Shown: positions 10,188 through 21,110 of the stretch, one piece after another
Layout of the letters: the number at the start of each line of letters is the position of its first letter
Position numbering within the stretch: the stretch's first letter is position 1
Source: Liolophura sinensis
Lineage: Eukaryota > Mollusca > Polyplacophora > Chitonida > Chitonidae
Assembly: GCF_032854445.1 (NCBI RefSeq)
Contig: NC_088301.1
Coordinates: forward strand, 32,908,402 to 32,972,401
DNA: 64,000 bases
Direction: 5' to 3'
Program-made: the position numbers and the translations under genes
The notes under the pieces: generated by a model
Told to the model about the DNA's origin: nothing
Seen by the model: only the letters and a program-made list of their open reading frames with translations
Database searches by the model: none

Positions 10188-10876
10188 TTACAATGTTGTT
10201 TCAAGCCTCTTTCTCACCTTCAAGATATCCACCAAAATGCGAGGAACTAAGTGTCCAGACATAAAGATCGTGGAACATGTGCCCTAGTGGATACAGGCCG
10301 TCGTGGACCAGAAGATGGCAATACTAACGATGTGACAATAGCACTACATGCTTCACCTGAACTACAGATTGGTACGATGTCAAGAAGAATCAGCCATGAT
10401 GAACGGAGATCACACCAAAAATAAGCAAGATGCTGATGTGATGTTCTATAAAGTGACCTGAGATCGATTTAAAGCGTCAATACACCAATACGATGTATAC
10501 GTACTACGCTTAATCAAAAATTACCACAATGTAGCAAGATGGATGACGATGTGTCTGCGACCACGACGGCCACGACGTGAACCTAACTTCTATCGCGTGA
10601 AATGTGAGTACAAACACAGGTTTGGTGACATCTTCTTTATGTTGAATTATGCTGTTGGGTGCTTCTGTGAAATTTGTAGGAGGTGCGGATCCTCCCAAGA
10701 TGATCGATCAAGAACACTCAGGACCAGGGACTGAATCTTACATAGTGGTTTGCTGTAGCGACGCTATCAATACGCCCAGGCTGGAAGGGCGTGCTACAAT
10801 AAGGCACCGTCATGACATTTCCCAGATAATCTCTGAACTGCAACGTTCTATCCCAAGCAAACAAACATTCCTTTAG
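10188..10876 (+). pseudogene. Degenerate gene of unknown family (copy A)
   Basis: This block parallels 16980-17766 in copy B. It begins with the codons for MRGTKCPDIKIVEH, after which copy A lacks one G present in B and shifts frame. It ends with a conserved C-terminal frame (about 10700-10876) including SYIVVCCSDAINTP, then a basic stretch and HDISQIISELQRSIPSKQTF, stop at 10874. Another one-base insertion near 10666-10671 breaks the join. Copy A is clearly a pseudogene or a badly eroded multi-exon gene. The family is not recognised; see the copy B entry for a possible hydrolase resemblance. Confidence 0.5.
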
Positions 10877-12566
10877 CCGTGGGTTATCTGAGTTTCATGT
10901 TAGAAAGCAGAAGAATAAGGTAGGGTAGATGGAGACAGAAAATCCCTATGTACGCAGATATGAAGAGCCGCAGTGGGGGTGTGTTTTTATTTATTTTTCC
11001 ACTTAATTCCTGTTCGTGCACACAAATATTCTATCCACCGTAGAACGCATTTCAAACAGATATGGTCCTGTTAAAGTTCACCGGTTACGTGTGATGATTT
11101 AATCTAACTACACACAGTGGCCGCTGCTCTGGTTATACTCTTCATAGCTTTCTATACACTTTCTCAAACCAAATCAGGGAAGGCAGTGTGAGATTTGACA
11201 TCTGTTCACTAATGCAAGGTGAAGAACAACCACGCATCTCCGACTCACTTGGTTTGTTCTTTGTACATGTGTGTAGGGGGGTTCCAGTCAGCAGGGGCCC
11301 AGGAAAGGGCCGGTAATGGGCAATTATTATTATATTTCAGTGACTTCTTTATTCTTTGTTCGTGATAATCCTTAAATACTAGCATTGAGCGTTATTAAGG
11401 ATTGAGCACAAAGAATAGAGATTAAAGCGTGACGCTATACCCAGAGACAGATGTCATTTTTCTCAACAGGCTGTTATGTCGAGTGGGGCTAATTTATTTT
11501 ATTTTTTAACACTCCTTAATACTGTTTACAGTGGACGTGCCTCTCTCTACGTTGGCTTCAGCTTTCTGCCACCACTAGTACATTTTGTACAGTAATATGC
11601 TGTATTTTTTCAAAATTGTTTTATGTTTGAATTCTCAAATAACGCCTTTAATTCAATCATGGTAACATGTGTAATTTCTAACAGACAGTGGAACGTGATT
11701 CAGTGGTGACAATAACGTGAGCAAATCGTGATGTCAAATTCAGTATATACGTCAAATGTGGGAAAATAAGGTTATCAATGACCTGTCACTGTTACCTGTC
11801 AATTACCCGCGCACTCCGTTTGCATCCACTGATAAAACTAACTGAAATCGTGTATAACTGAAACTTTCATGAGTATGACGTTAAGCAACAATGAAATAAA
11901 GAAAGAAAGAAATAAAAAAAAATTCTTTCCATGTTTCAATGATTAGGTTTTTGTTTAAAATAGTAAATGTTAGCATACCTTTGCCATAAAAAAGTTTTCA
12001 GTTTCATTTTCCAGGGTACTGGTAGTACTCATTTGTTTTCCTGTAAGTGTTATATCTCTTAGTTATTGTCAAAATGGCTATTAAATGATACCAAGAAAAA
12101 GGAAATACAGGCACATGTTTTATCGAAAGATATACTTATTTTCACAATGCTTCATCAGCAATGTCACGTGGTACATTTTAATCACAAAAAAACCTATTTC
12201 TTATCTGTGGGATACCAATCGGCCTTTAAAGGTCAGCGCTACTGACCTAAATATAGGTGTAGATAAAAGGCTAATGAGACTTATGTATCGCACTTAGGCC
12301 TAATATCAAACATAAAGTGTGGTCTAATTCTTCACATACCCATCGAGATACAGTATGTAGTATCTCTGACCGTTAGAGAATTCTTCACAATACACCAGAA
12401 GAGCTGTTGATCAACTTTTTTGGCAATCCAAAAGACTTAAAGAGGGTTGTCGTTTGGAAAACTGAATACATTCGAGCACATCTTTTCGAACTTTACTAAG
12501 TTCAGTGTTTAGCTGTCGTAATTAGAATAGTAGCACTAGTCCACTTCTGGCAATGATACAAGTTAT
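10877..12566. other. AT-rich tail of duplication copy A, no gene seen
   Basis: Non-coding DNA that aligns with 17767-19402 in copy B, with scattered substitutions and small indels. It includes simple sequence such as AAAGAAAGAAAG near 11900. No reading frame is conserved between the two copies, which argues against a hidden gene here. Confidence 0.5.
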
Positions 12567-12846
12567 ACAATGGGTTGAGATTCGAGCCGATTTCTTAAGT
12601 GAAATTGTTCGCATTGAAGTCTGTATGACTAAAGCTGAGCGTTACGGTAGGAATATCCAGCTTACCTTTGGGCTAGTATTAATGCTGGTATTAATTGGAA
12701 TAGTATGTCTGGATCAACTGAATAAGAAGCTGTAGGTCCTTTACCAATGATGGAACATGTTTGAATTGAGTTTCCGCCATTTGACTTTACGCCATGAGGT
12801 TTGTCAGACACCTGGCTGAGTGGGGGGGTTTCACCCGGGTTCAGCC
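12567..12846. other. Linker between duplication copies
   Basis: About 280 bp that does not match the sequence upstream of copy A or downstream of copy B. It contains a short G run and CACCCGGGT. Nothing coding was seen. Copy B starts after it, inside the last codons of the frame that ends at 4052 in copy A. Confidence 0.5.
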
Positions 12847-12993
12847 ATTTGCTTCAGCCACGGCCTCTGTCAAATAAGTGAAATATCACTAGGTTCTCGC
12901 GCTAACATGAATAAAATACAGTGTAATGCTCGTGCTCACTCTATGAGGAATAGCGTTATTCGAAGATAAACACTATTTTGTGTACTTCGTCTC

Positions 12994-12999
12994 TTTATT
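12994..12999 (-). promoter_or_regulatory. Poly(A) signal AATAAA of LRR gene copy B
   Basis: TTTATT on plus reads AATAAA on minus, about 108 bases past the stop at 13107. Copy B has an extra ~50 bp in the 3' region with a second AATAAA-containing stretch near 13040-13050, so two poly(A) sites are possible. Confidence 0.5.
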
Positions 13000-13106
13000 G
13001 AATGTTATATCTGATCATCCTGGCAACTTTCATTGTTACTGTTTTATTTCACATATCTTTCGTACATGGTCAGTTTAAAATGAGAATGATTCTTAATTTT
13101 GTTTGT

Positions 13107-14459
13107 TTAAATTTCATTCTGACATTCCGTGAGTTTATTGCTGATGAACTGTTTGAAGCTTTCCGTTGAAAACCGACAATTGCCGAAGATAGAGACTGAT
13201 CCAGACCACTGCAGGATCCATTGTAAGTCGCAGGAGCACTCGATGTTGTTGTTGCTAAGGTCAAGAATTTCAGTTGCCGAGGACAGGTGGGTGACAGCTT
13301 TAGGGATGTTTGTCAAACTTGTGTTGCTCAGGTCTAACCGATTCAAGTAACTCGCGGACGCGAAAACAAGATCGTAGACGTAAACAATGGGGTTGCCGGC
13401 AAGTCGGAGACTCAGAATGTGTGGCAGACTGTCCAGGTCGCCCCTCTCTAGTGTAGAAATTTCGTTATTAGACAGGTCCAAGTGCAGCAGTGTAAGCAGG
13501 GATCTTAGTGATGATGGAACCTGTTTGAACCCGTTGCCGGCCAAGTTCAGCGTTTTCACCGCCGTGTTTTGCGGAAGCGATTCATCGGCTATGAACTTCA
13601 GATCTGAATTGCCTGAAACCTGAACATACAGTAGACCAGGAAATGTATGAAAAATCTCGGGAAAGCGGGAGAGCCCAACGTCGTGCAGCGTCAAGTTCTT
13701 CACACCCGACATTGGCTGCTGGCAGTATGGAACGGGAGAGTAATGAACGGAACCACGATGATGAGACATCTCCAAGGCTTGTAGTCTTGTCAGGTGACAA
13801 ACAGCATCGGGAAAGCGCAACAAACTAGTGTCTGAGAACGTTAGGTTGCGCAAACTGTGCTCAAATCCATGGAAGGCCGTATCAGGAATGGTTTTTAGTT
13901 TTTCATTGGACACCATGAGGTATTTAAGACGGCGTAAAAAGCGAAGCTGCTCTGGCCATTCAGACAATCTCCCAATTCCCACGGAGAACTTTTCCAGGGT
14001 GTCTCCTAATGTAAACATTGTACCACTATCCAAGACTTTCGCGTCATTAACGGTCAATTCCGTGATGTTCACACCTTGCAAAGCTTGTCCAAAATTTACA
14101 TCTGTCGGATTATCTCCGAGGTATAAGTTCACATTGACATTGGCGAGTGCAGAAAAGCCACCAGGCTCAAATGTGATGGTGGTGCTGCTTCCGTTCAAGG
14201 CGATGAAAAGTTCCCTACCTGTCACCAGGTTGGCGAAGTCCCCTTTCTTGATGGAACTAATTCGGTTGCCGTCGAGGAAGAGCCTGTTGTATTCCCTGAC
14301 GGTGGATCTGAATGTCGGCACCGTAGATAATCTGGCATTGGAACAGATGATGTCCGCACCCTTACACGCACAAACGCTTGTCGATGTCGCACATCCTTCT
14401 TGGTTGGAAACAAATCCCTCACTGTACATCACTAGCACAAACAACATCACCAGTAACAT
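13107..14459 (-). CDS. Secreted leucine-rich-repeat protein, copy B (450 aa)
   Basis: Same length and architecture as copy A: signal peptide, LRR N-cap, LRRs, and C-cap with ECSCDLQWIL. By eye the two proteins differ at about 27 of 450 positions with no indel, spread over the whole length and densest at the C-terminus (the final residues are CQNEI here, CEIGI in A). All structural cysteines, the signal peptide and the leucines of the repeats are kept, so both copies look translatable. The CTAATTTCAG acceptor directly before the ATG is also conserved. Replacement changes outnumber silent ones about 28 to 10, close to the neutral expectation or slightly below it. Confidence 0.88.
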   Translation of the reverse strand: MLLVMLFVLVMYSEGFVSNQEGCATSTSVCACKGADIICSNARLSTVPTFRSTVREYNRLFLDGNRISSIKKGDFANLVTGRELFIALNGSSTTITFEPGGFSALANVNVNLYLGDNPTDVNFGQALQGVNITELTVNDAKVLDSGTMFTLGDTLEKFSVGIGRLSEWPEQLRFLRRLKYLMVSNEKLKTIPDTAFHGFEHSLRNLTFSDTSLLRFPDAVCHLTRLQALEMSHHRGSVHYSPVPYCQQPMSGVKNLTLHDVGLSRFPEIFHTFPGLLYVQVSGNSDLKFIADESLPQNTAVKTLNLAGNGFKQVPSSLRSLLTLLHLDLSNNEISTLERGDLDSLPHILSLRLAGNPIVYVYDLVFASASYLNRLDLSNTSLTNIPKAVTHLSSATEILDLSNNNIECSCDLQWILQWSGSVSIFGNCRFSTESFKQFISNKLTECQNEI

Positions 14460-14680
14460 CTGAAATTAGTCCAAATCAAACGTGTTTGTTTGTCAAAAAT
14501 CACTTTTGTTCATTGTTTATTCGTTCACGACACTGGTTAGGGAGATGGAAACGTGATAGAGAAGTGAACAAACCTTCGAAACTTTTCTGTGTACTGAGCT
14601 TGTGAAGATCTTAAGGTAAGGTTTAACACAAATATGGAACTAGAACAGGCTCGAAAAGACACGAGTATGAATAGGTTTCA

Positions 14681-16157
14681 CAATGCTAGTGATGAACAAA
14701 GCGACAAAAAATACTTTGTACACAATGACTTATTCACAGGCTTTCGGAAGGGACTTCTCCCATCATTCAGGCGAAGTGGCAAACTGCAAAGTGGCAACAA
14801 TGTGACATGGTCTGTATACAAATAAAAGCATCCAACTGAGCTATAGCCACCTGGGTGAAACAGTTACAATTCAGGGTACAAAAGAAAAACAAGGGTATGT
14901 ACAGAAAAAAATTCACGTTTATCAGCCTGATGTAAATTGCATAGAACAAAAAACTGAATTTAAGTCCTTTTCCGAGAGGAGAGGTTGAAAATAGTGTTGG
15001 GTAAGTCCTGTGTTGTTCTGTCGATTTCCAGGTTGCGGAGTTTTTCATTGTGAGTTTTATCGATTACCTACAATGGACTTTACTTTCTTTCTAACTGCTT
15101 ATGGAGTATTGACACTCAAACTGAATCTGAAGCTCTGTTTTAAAACCTGATAAAACACATGTAAAAACACAATGTGAACCAAGTTGAGGATAAAATTTAA
15201 ACTAATATCAATGTACGAAAAGTTTGTAAACGGCTTCTTCTGGATGAAAAGCAACTTCGATCTACAAACACGACGAAATCAAGACTCAGAAACCTCAGGA
15301 GAGATAAATCTATTGTTGTGATAAAGCCTGACAAATGTCACGGCGTTGTCATTGTCATGGACAGAAAGGATTATCTTAACAAAATGGAAAAAATGATGAA
15401 CGATCAATCCAAATTCAAAAAGATTCCCATCAATACCACTGTCGCCAAAGAGGAAAGTGTACAGAACTTCCTCTACAATTTAAAGCGCCAAGATGTCATC
15501 TCTAATAAACTCTGTGAAGAACTAAGACCAGTAGATTCTCGTACTTTAGTTCGCTAAGGATTCTATCATTATTTTGTCCTGTTCTATCATTATTTGATAG
15601 CTACAATTACAAATTGGCCAAATATTCAGCTGATCTCCTGAAAGAAACTAGCTATCATTTTACCACCATCAAAGAATTTATAAAATTTTTCTCTCACAAT
15701 TCTAACATCTTAAGAAAACCTTACAAGAACATGAATTTCCAAAGCATATAATTGGCCAAACCACTAAACATTTTCCAGAGAACAAATCCAAACCTACGGT
15801 AGAAAAATTAAAAAACTTAAGAAACTTATCAATCCTATATTACCATATCTCAGACCAATCACAAACCAGCTTCGTAGTGACCTGAAAACTCTTAACAAGC
15901 TCATTCCTTGTACCAAAATTGTGTTAATTTCAGAAATTAATGTGACATTAGTTCTTTGTTTCCTTTTAAAGACAGAGAGGATCCTGGATTCAGAAATAAA
16001 GCTGTTTACAACTGTGGGGAATGTTCTAAAAGCTATATCGACCAAACATACCGACACCTAACTGGCAGGTTGCTTGAACACGACGCCAGCAGCTCTAAAT
16101 ATAAATTTTCGGCTGCAGGTGACCACTGCCTCAAAAGCTTGCATAGTCCATATAAAC
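14681..16157 (+). mobile_element. Penelope-like retroelement remnant (copy B)
   Basis: The same insertion as in copy A, inherited by duplication, now about 1.5 kb. It retains the 5' terminal repeat. The hammerhead core there is disrupted: the minus strand reads CTGAATGA around 14771-14764, although GAAA is intact at 14745-14742. It also keeps the N-terminal RT block (15318-15557) and the GIY-YIG domain. It has lost the RT catalytic core at a junction near 15671-15680 and the 3' terminal repeat at 16157. Confidence 0.8.
15318..15557 (+). pseudogene. Penelope-like RT, N-terminal part (copy B)
   Basis: 79 open codons including KPDKCHGVVIVMDRKDYLNK, more complete at the KPDK motif than copy A. 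It ends at the same TAA as copy A. The RT core that should follow is deleted. Confidence 0.7.
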
Positions 16158-16216
16158 AGCTGCATAAAGTAGCAAACTTTCCGACTGAAAAAGCTTCCAG
16201 TTCAAGTCTATGGTGA
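15956..16216 (+). pseudogene. GIY-YIG endonuclease domain of the retroelement (copy B)
   Basis: In one frame: YNCGECSKSYIDQTYRHLTG, then RLLEH. This matches the Y-x-C-x-x-C ... YIG-x-T-x-R-x-L-x-x-R-x-x-EH pattern of Penelope-like endonucleases, with the YIG glycine changed to Asp. The two cysteines before the YIG strand are intact. From 16158 on the frame runs into non-element DNA created by the 864-bp deletion. Confidence 0.75.
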
Positions 16217-16226
16217 CGTTTCTCAT

Positions 16227-16430
16227 GACGCTCAATTTGTGATGTCTGAATTTTATTATTTATTTTAAAGCGTATATCAACAGTAACATACCTTGGACCT
16301 CTGTCGCCTTTCCAGTGAGAAATTTTGTGACGAACAGTGCACCTGTTTCCCAAAGTCTCTCTCGTAGAATAGTTTGGTGTGGACGAGTTCTTACACCAGT
16401 TATGCATTACCTTATCTGTGTCAGTGCAAT
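16227..16430 (-). other. Exon-like block conserved in both copies (copy B)
   Basis: Minus-strand frame with STRETLGNRCTVRHKISHW ending at a GGTCCAAG|GTATGTT donor near 16291. It parallels the block at 9270-9420. The frame has survived in both copies despite indels nearby. No function can be assigned. Confidence 0.25.
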
Positions 16431-16979
16431 AAGTATGGACCTTTTGAACCTTCACTGCCATTTCATGGCGACCTTCTTTCAACCAACTGCCCGGCTGCTT
16501 ATCTCCCAGACGCTCACAGAATTACCTGGCAGTATATCGTTATCTGTCTGAATGTATTAGTGTGAGAAACCTTCTGAACCATGTCTGAAACCGTTTTAAC
16601 CAGCTGTTGTTCGCCCTGGCTTCCAGAATCACCATTCTGCTTTAAACTTAAAAAGATCAGCCTTAACTTCAAAACAGTTTAATGCGCTAAATTGTGACAT
16701 GAAATTTGAGTTTAAAACTAACAGTCGCTTTGTATTTAAGTATCTCAAGTTAAGACTAAATCTGGCTTAAGTGTGAGACAGCTTCGCAATCCCGAGGCCA
16801 GATGCTCACAGAATGATTCTCCTGGAAATTACATTATGGCAATATTTTTATCGTGTACATTGATTCTATTGTTATTATAAGGTGACGTGATCATGTTCAA
16901 AGAAAACAATCATTCCTGAATTGAGAGTATCTGTGAAAATCAGCAAGAATGATGTTTCCAATTGCAAACAAAAAGAAAT

Positions 16980-17766
16980 CACAAGCCGTTTTTTACGATG
17001 TTGTTTCAAGCTTCTTTCTTACCTTCAAGATATCCACCAAAATGCGCGGAACTAAGTGTCCAGACATAAAGATCGTGGAACATGGTGCCCTAGTGGATAT
17101 AGGCCGTCGTGGACCAGAAGATGGCAATACTAACGATGTGACAATAGTACTACATGCTTCACCTGAACTACAGATTGGTACGATGTCAGGAAGAATCAGC
17201 CATGATCAAGGGAGAATTACAACAAAAACAAGCAAGATGCTGATGTGATGTTCTACAAAGTGACCAGACACCAATTCAAGGCGTCAATATACCAGTACTA
17301 TGTATACGTACTACGCTTGATCAAGAATTACCACAATGTAGCAAGATGGAGGACGATGTGTCTGCGATACACTAGGAAACTGCTAAACTATGTGGCCACG
17401 ACGTGAACCTAACTTCTATCGCGTGAAATATAAGTACAAATACAGGTTTGGTGATATCTTCTTTTAGCATACATGGTGGAGATTCAAGCGAATAGGAAAC
17501 GCAATGGAGATTGAAGAGGAATTATGCTGTTGGGTGCTTTGTGAAATTTGTAGAAGGTGCGGATCCTGCCCAGACGATCGATCAAGAACACTCAGGACCA
17601 GGGACTGGATCTTACAGGGACTGGATCTTACATAGTGGTTTGCTGTAGTGACGCTATTAATACGCCCACGCTGGAAGGGCGTGCTACAAGAAGGTACCGT
17701 CATGACATTTCCCAGATAATCTCTGAACTGCAACGTTCTATCCCAAGCAAACAAACATTCCTTTAG
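16980..17766 (+). pseudogene. Degenerate gene of unknown family (copy B, better preserved)
   Basis: Three plus-strand frames follow each other. The first (to 17248) includes MRGTKCPDIKIVEHGALVDI, then a glycine/asparagine stretch and VTIVLHASPELQIG. The second (about 17235-17406) includes ADVMFYKVTRHQFKASIYQY and continues to KLLNYVATT. The third (about 17520-17766) includes GCFVKFVEGADPAQTIDQEH, then SYIVVCCSDAINTP and the C-terminus. A 16-bp tandem duplication at 17608-17637 (AGGGACTGGATCTTAC repeated) interrupts the third. The VLHASPE segment resembles the HGSPG oxyanion-loop strand of some alpha/beta hydrolases, but this is only a suggestion. Introns or frameshifts between blocks cannot be told apart by eye. 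Confidence 0.45.
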
Positions 17767-19402
17767 CCGTGGGTTATCTGAGTTTCATGTTAGAAAGCAG
17801 AAGAATAAAGTGGGGGTAGATGGAGACAGAAAATCCTTATGTACGCAGATATGAAGAGCCGCAGTGGGGGTGTTTTTTATTTTTATTTTTCCACTTTATT
17901 CATGTTCGTGCACACAAATATTCTATCCACCGTAGCTCTCGTTATACTCTTCACAGATCTCTTTACACTCTCTCAAACCAAATCAGGGAAGGCAGTGTGA
18001 GATTTGACATCTGTTCTCTAGTGCAAGGTAAAAAACAGCCACGCATCTCCAACTCACGTGGTTTGTTCTCTGTACACGTGTTGGTGTGTGTGTGGGGGGG
18101 GGGGGGGGGGAGGGAGTCCAGTCAACAGTGGGCCAGGAAAGGGCCGGTAATTGGCAATTATTATTATATTTCAGTGGCTTCTTTATTCTTTGTTCGTGAT
18201 AATCCTTAAATACTAGCATTGAGGATTATTAAGGATTTAGCACAATGAGTAGAGATTAAAGCGTGACGCTATATCCAGAGACAGATGTCATTTTTCTCAA
18301 CAGGCTGTTATGTCGAGTGGGGCTAATTTTATTTTTTTTTTTAACACTCCTTAATACTGTTTACAGTGGACGTGCCTCTCTCTACGTTGGCTTCAGCTTT
18401 CTGCCACCACTAGTACATTTTGTACAGTAATATACTGTAGGTTTTCAAAATTGTTTTATGTTTGAATTCTCAAATAACGCCTTTAATTCAATCATGGTAG
18501 CATGTGTAATTTCTAACAGACAGTGGAACGTGATTCAATGGTGACAATAACGTGAGCAAATTGTGATGTCAAATTCAGTATATACGTCAAATGTGGGAAA
18601 ATAAGGTTATTAATTATCTGTCAAAGATCGCTGTATGGGTTTCCCCGCGCACTCCGTTTGCATCCACTGATAAAACTAACTGAAATCGTGTATAACTGAA
18701 ACTTTCATGAGTATGACGTTAAGCAACAATGAAATAAAGAAAGAAATAAAAAAAATAATTCTTTCCATGTTTCAGTTATTAGGTATTTGTTTAAAATATT
18801 AAATGGTAGCATACCTTTGCCATAAAAAAGTTTTCAGTTTCATTTCCCAGGAAACTGGTAGTACTCATTTGTTTTCCTGTAAGTGTTATATCTCTTAGTT
18901 ATTGTCAAAATACCTCTTAATTAATACCAAGAAAAGGGTTTTATAGAAAGAATTACTTATTTGTACAATGCTTCTTCAGCAATGTCACGTGGTACATTTT
19001 GGTCACGAAAAATCTATTTCTTATCTGTGGGATACCAATCGGCATTTAAAGGTTAATGAGACTGATGTATCGTACCTAATACCTAAACATGACCAGGAAA
19101 TAGTCCAGTTCTTCAAATACCCAAGTAGTATAGGGATCTATACTACTACCCATCGAGATACAGTATGTAGTATCTCTGACCGTTAGAGAATTCTTCAAAA
19201 TACACCGGAAGAGCTTTTTGTGAACTTCAAAAACAAGTTGTCAATTGTAAGACTTAAAAAGACAGGTTGTCGTTTGGAAAACTGAATACATTCAAGCAGA
19301 TCGTTTCGAACTTAAGTTTCGAAGTTCAGCGTAATTTAGCTGTTGTAATTAGAATAGTAGCACTAGTCCACTTCTGGCAATTGACTTAATGATACAAGTT
19401 AT
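17767..19402. other. AT-rich tail of duplication copy B, no gene seen
   Basis: Aligns with 10877-12566. It includes a pure G run (18094-18110) that is absent from copy A. No conserved reading frame. Confidence 0.5.
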
Positions 19403-20035
19403 CTTTTTTAACCATCAGATCTGTTATGGACGTTGCTTTCGAAACTTGGAACAGTTGCAACTAGATGGGATATCCTCCAACTTCGGAGCAGCAGTGGTGT
19501 GTCATTTTTTCATACAGAAAAACAAGTAAAGCTTACTGGAATATGAAGTACAATTACTGAAGAAAATGTGTGTGAAAAATTAGAGTGATACGATTTATAC
19601 TTTTGTTCTATCAAAAAGGCAAAAGTAGAGTAAAAAGCATATTTTGCTGTTTTAAGACGTTTTCCTGAGGGAATTTCCTTTATACTAAAAGTATGATTAC
19701 GTGAAGCAAATCATTTCAACATATTTAGTGTCTAGTTAGGGAGTAGTAAACTATAACGAAGTATCGTGTTGGTTCAAGGAGTCATATTTTTGCAAATCGA
19801 AGAAAGAAAAAGCAAAAATTGGACGTTCAGAGGAACTTCATATTCACCATATTTCATGATATTTATCACGGTGTCCGCATTGGTCCAGTGGTAACATGCG
19901 TTCCTTGAAACCATTGTGTCAAATGGTGTAAAAAGTTCGATTCCTATTATGGCATTTTTTTTTCACATATGTCACTGTGAGCAGGTTGGTAATCGACTTT
20001 AGCGACACGATTTCCCATCTACCTGAAAGGGATAT
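19403..20035. other. Single-copy intergenic DNA
   Basis: No reading frame or repeat recognised apart from the tRNA-like sequence at 19871-19954. Confidence 0.4.
19871..19954 (+). repeat. tRNA-like sequence (tRNA pseudogene or SINE head)
   Basis: It contains an A box (TGGTCCAGTGG, 19881-19891, matching TRGYNNARNNG) and a B box (AGTTCGATTCC, 19934-19944, one mismatch to GGTTCGANTCC) at tRNA spacing, with a T run downstream. The T-arm and acceptor stems do not pair well, so it is not a functional tRNA. A tRNA-derived SINE or decayed tRNA is likely. Confidence 0.4.
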
Positions 20036-21110
20036 GGAGCCGTAAAAGTGACTTAGTGGAAAAAAAATTGGAAGAGAAAATATAATATATGATGAAGAAA
20101 AATTTTACCACCCGACTTTTAAATTCCGTGCCCCGACTTTTGAAGTCGGGGCCCGGAGTTTAAAAGTCCGGACCCTACATAATTGACCAATCCTAAAGGT
20201 TGCGCTATAATCTTATCTATTTATAGGAGGCTACTACCTGATCGTCAGTGCCATTTTGCTTTTGCAAATTAACTTTTGTCGCTCGTATATTATACTTTCT
20301 CAGTCCCAAAATGTTCTTTTCGACGAGGGGTAACGCCAACACGATTTATAGTATAAGCTCCAACAATCTGACATTATTATTAATAAATTAAATATTCAAA
20401 CACGTAATACGATAAGATTAGAACTTATCACAGCCGACCTCAGACATGTATGTGACATAAGGTTTAGGCCTTCGGCCCTAACGTATATACAGCTTGCCTT
20501 AGTTCCAGCCTGGCTGGATCAAGTTCATGTGTTCCAATAGTGTTTCCGCTATAGCTGTTGCCGTTGAGATTGAAAGAACTCAAGTAGGCTGTATAAGGGC
20601 GGGCCTGCACTCTGTATTTTGTATTTTATTTTTATTTAGTCCATATATGTCTCTTTGAAATATGTTTATTGATAAGCTGCCTCGTTGATGTACGGAAATG
20701 CACTGCCAGCCTAAAAAGTACGTCATTGTTTCTGCGTAGACCTGGTCGTGCCCGTCAAGCAAAGTCGTACATGTACATGAAGTTCACAAGCACTGCAGAG
20801 TGACAGCTGAGAATATGTGTTTTTAAACAGATTGAAATTGACCTGTGTAAGCGGTCGTGCTCATTTTAATCTTTGTTCTTGATTTAAAGTACAAGTTATT
20901 TATCCCATGGTTAGACCCTAGTCAAAATATGTAGTTATCAGTGAGAGATGCTCGCCTGTGGCTGCCATATTGGCTGTTTGATAGCAAACGACCTGTGATT
21001 GGCCAATTAAGTCGGGGCCTCGACATCTACAGTGTCTTTTTTTTTATCTTCCAGAAAAACTTGTTTCTCTTCGAAAAATGTTATTTTCAGCATGTCACTT
21101 TTACGGCTCC
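20036..21110. mobile_element. Non-autonomous DNA-transposon-like element with 17-bp perfect TIRs
   Basis: GGAGCCGTAAAAGTGAC at 20036-20052 is repeated as its exact reverse complement at 21094-21110. The subterminal sequence is also partly inverted (GAAGAGAAA near 20070 versus its complement near 21066). The 1,075-bp body has no long reading frame. It holds a nested hairpin at 20112-20171. A clear target-site duplication was not found. Confidence 0.5.
20112..20171. repeat. Nested palindrome (hairpin)
   Basis: The inner arms CCCCGACTT and AAGTCGGGG surround a 3-base loop. The outer arms CCGACTTTTAAA and TTTAAAAGTCCGG pair with one unpaired base. The motif AAGTCGGGGCC recurs near 21009. Confidence 0.7.

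Larger units (their letters stand above)
4021..12566. repeat. Segmental duplication, copy A
   Basis: This 8.5-kb block is repeated in the same orientation at 12847-19402. Both start within the sequence TTTGCTTCAGCCA and end at GATACAAGTTAT. Gene order is the same in both: LRR gene (minus), Penelope-like element (plus), unknown conserved block, degenerate plus-strand gene, AT-rich tail. Copy A is about 2 kb longer because copy B lost parts of the retroelement and copy A carries a MITE-like insertion and a TA-repeat block. Divergence by eye is a few percent. Confidence 0.9.
12847..19402. repeat. Segmental duplication, copy B
   Basis: Direct-orientation duplicate of 4021-12566, 6.56 kb long. 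Relative to A it lacks the MITE-like insertion, about 650 bp of RT core, 864 bp covering the retroelement 3' end, and the 155-bp TA block. The 864-bp junction shows three bases of microhomology (AAC), consistent with end-joining deletion. Confidence 0.9.

Noticed and set aside
10079-10264. 61-codon frame with a long Ile-Tyr repeat
   Set aside because: It is a translation of the (TA)40 microsatellite.
20460-20485. TTAGGCCTTCGGCCCTAA as an interstitial telomere repeat
   Set aside because: It is a single short palindrome, not a TTAGGG tandem.
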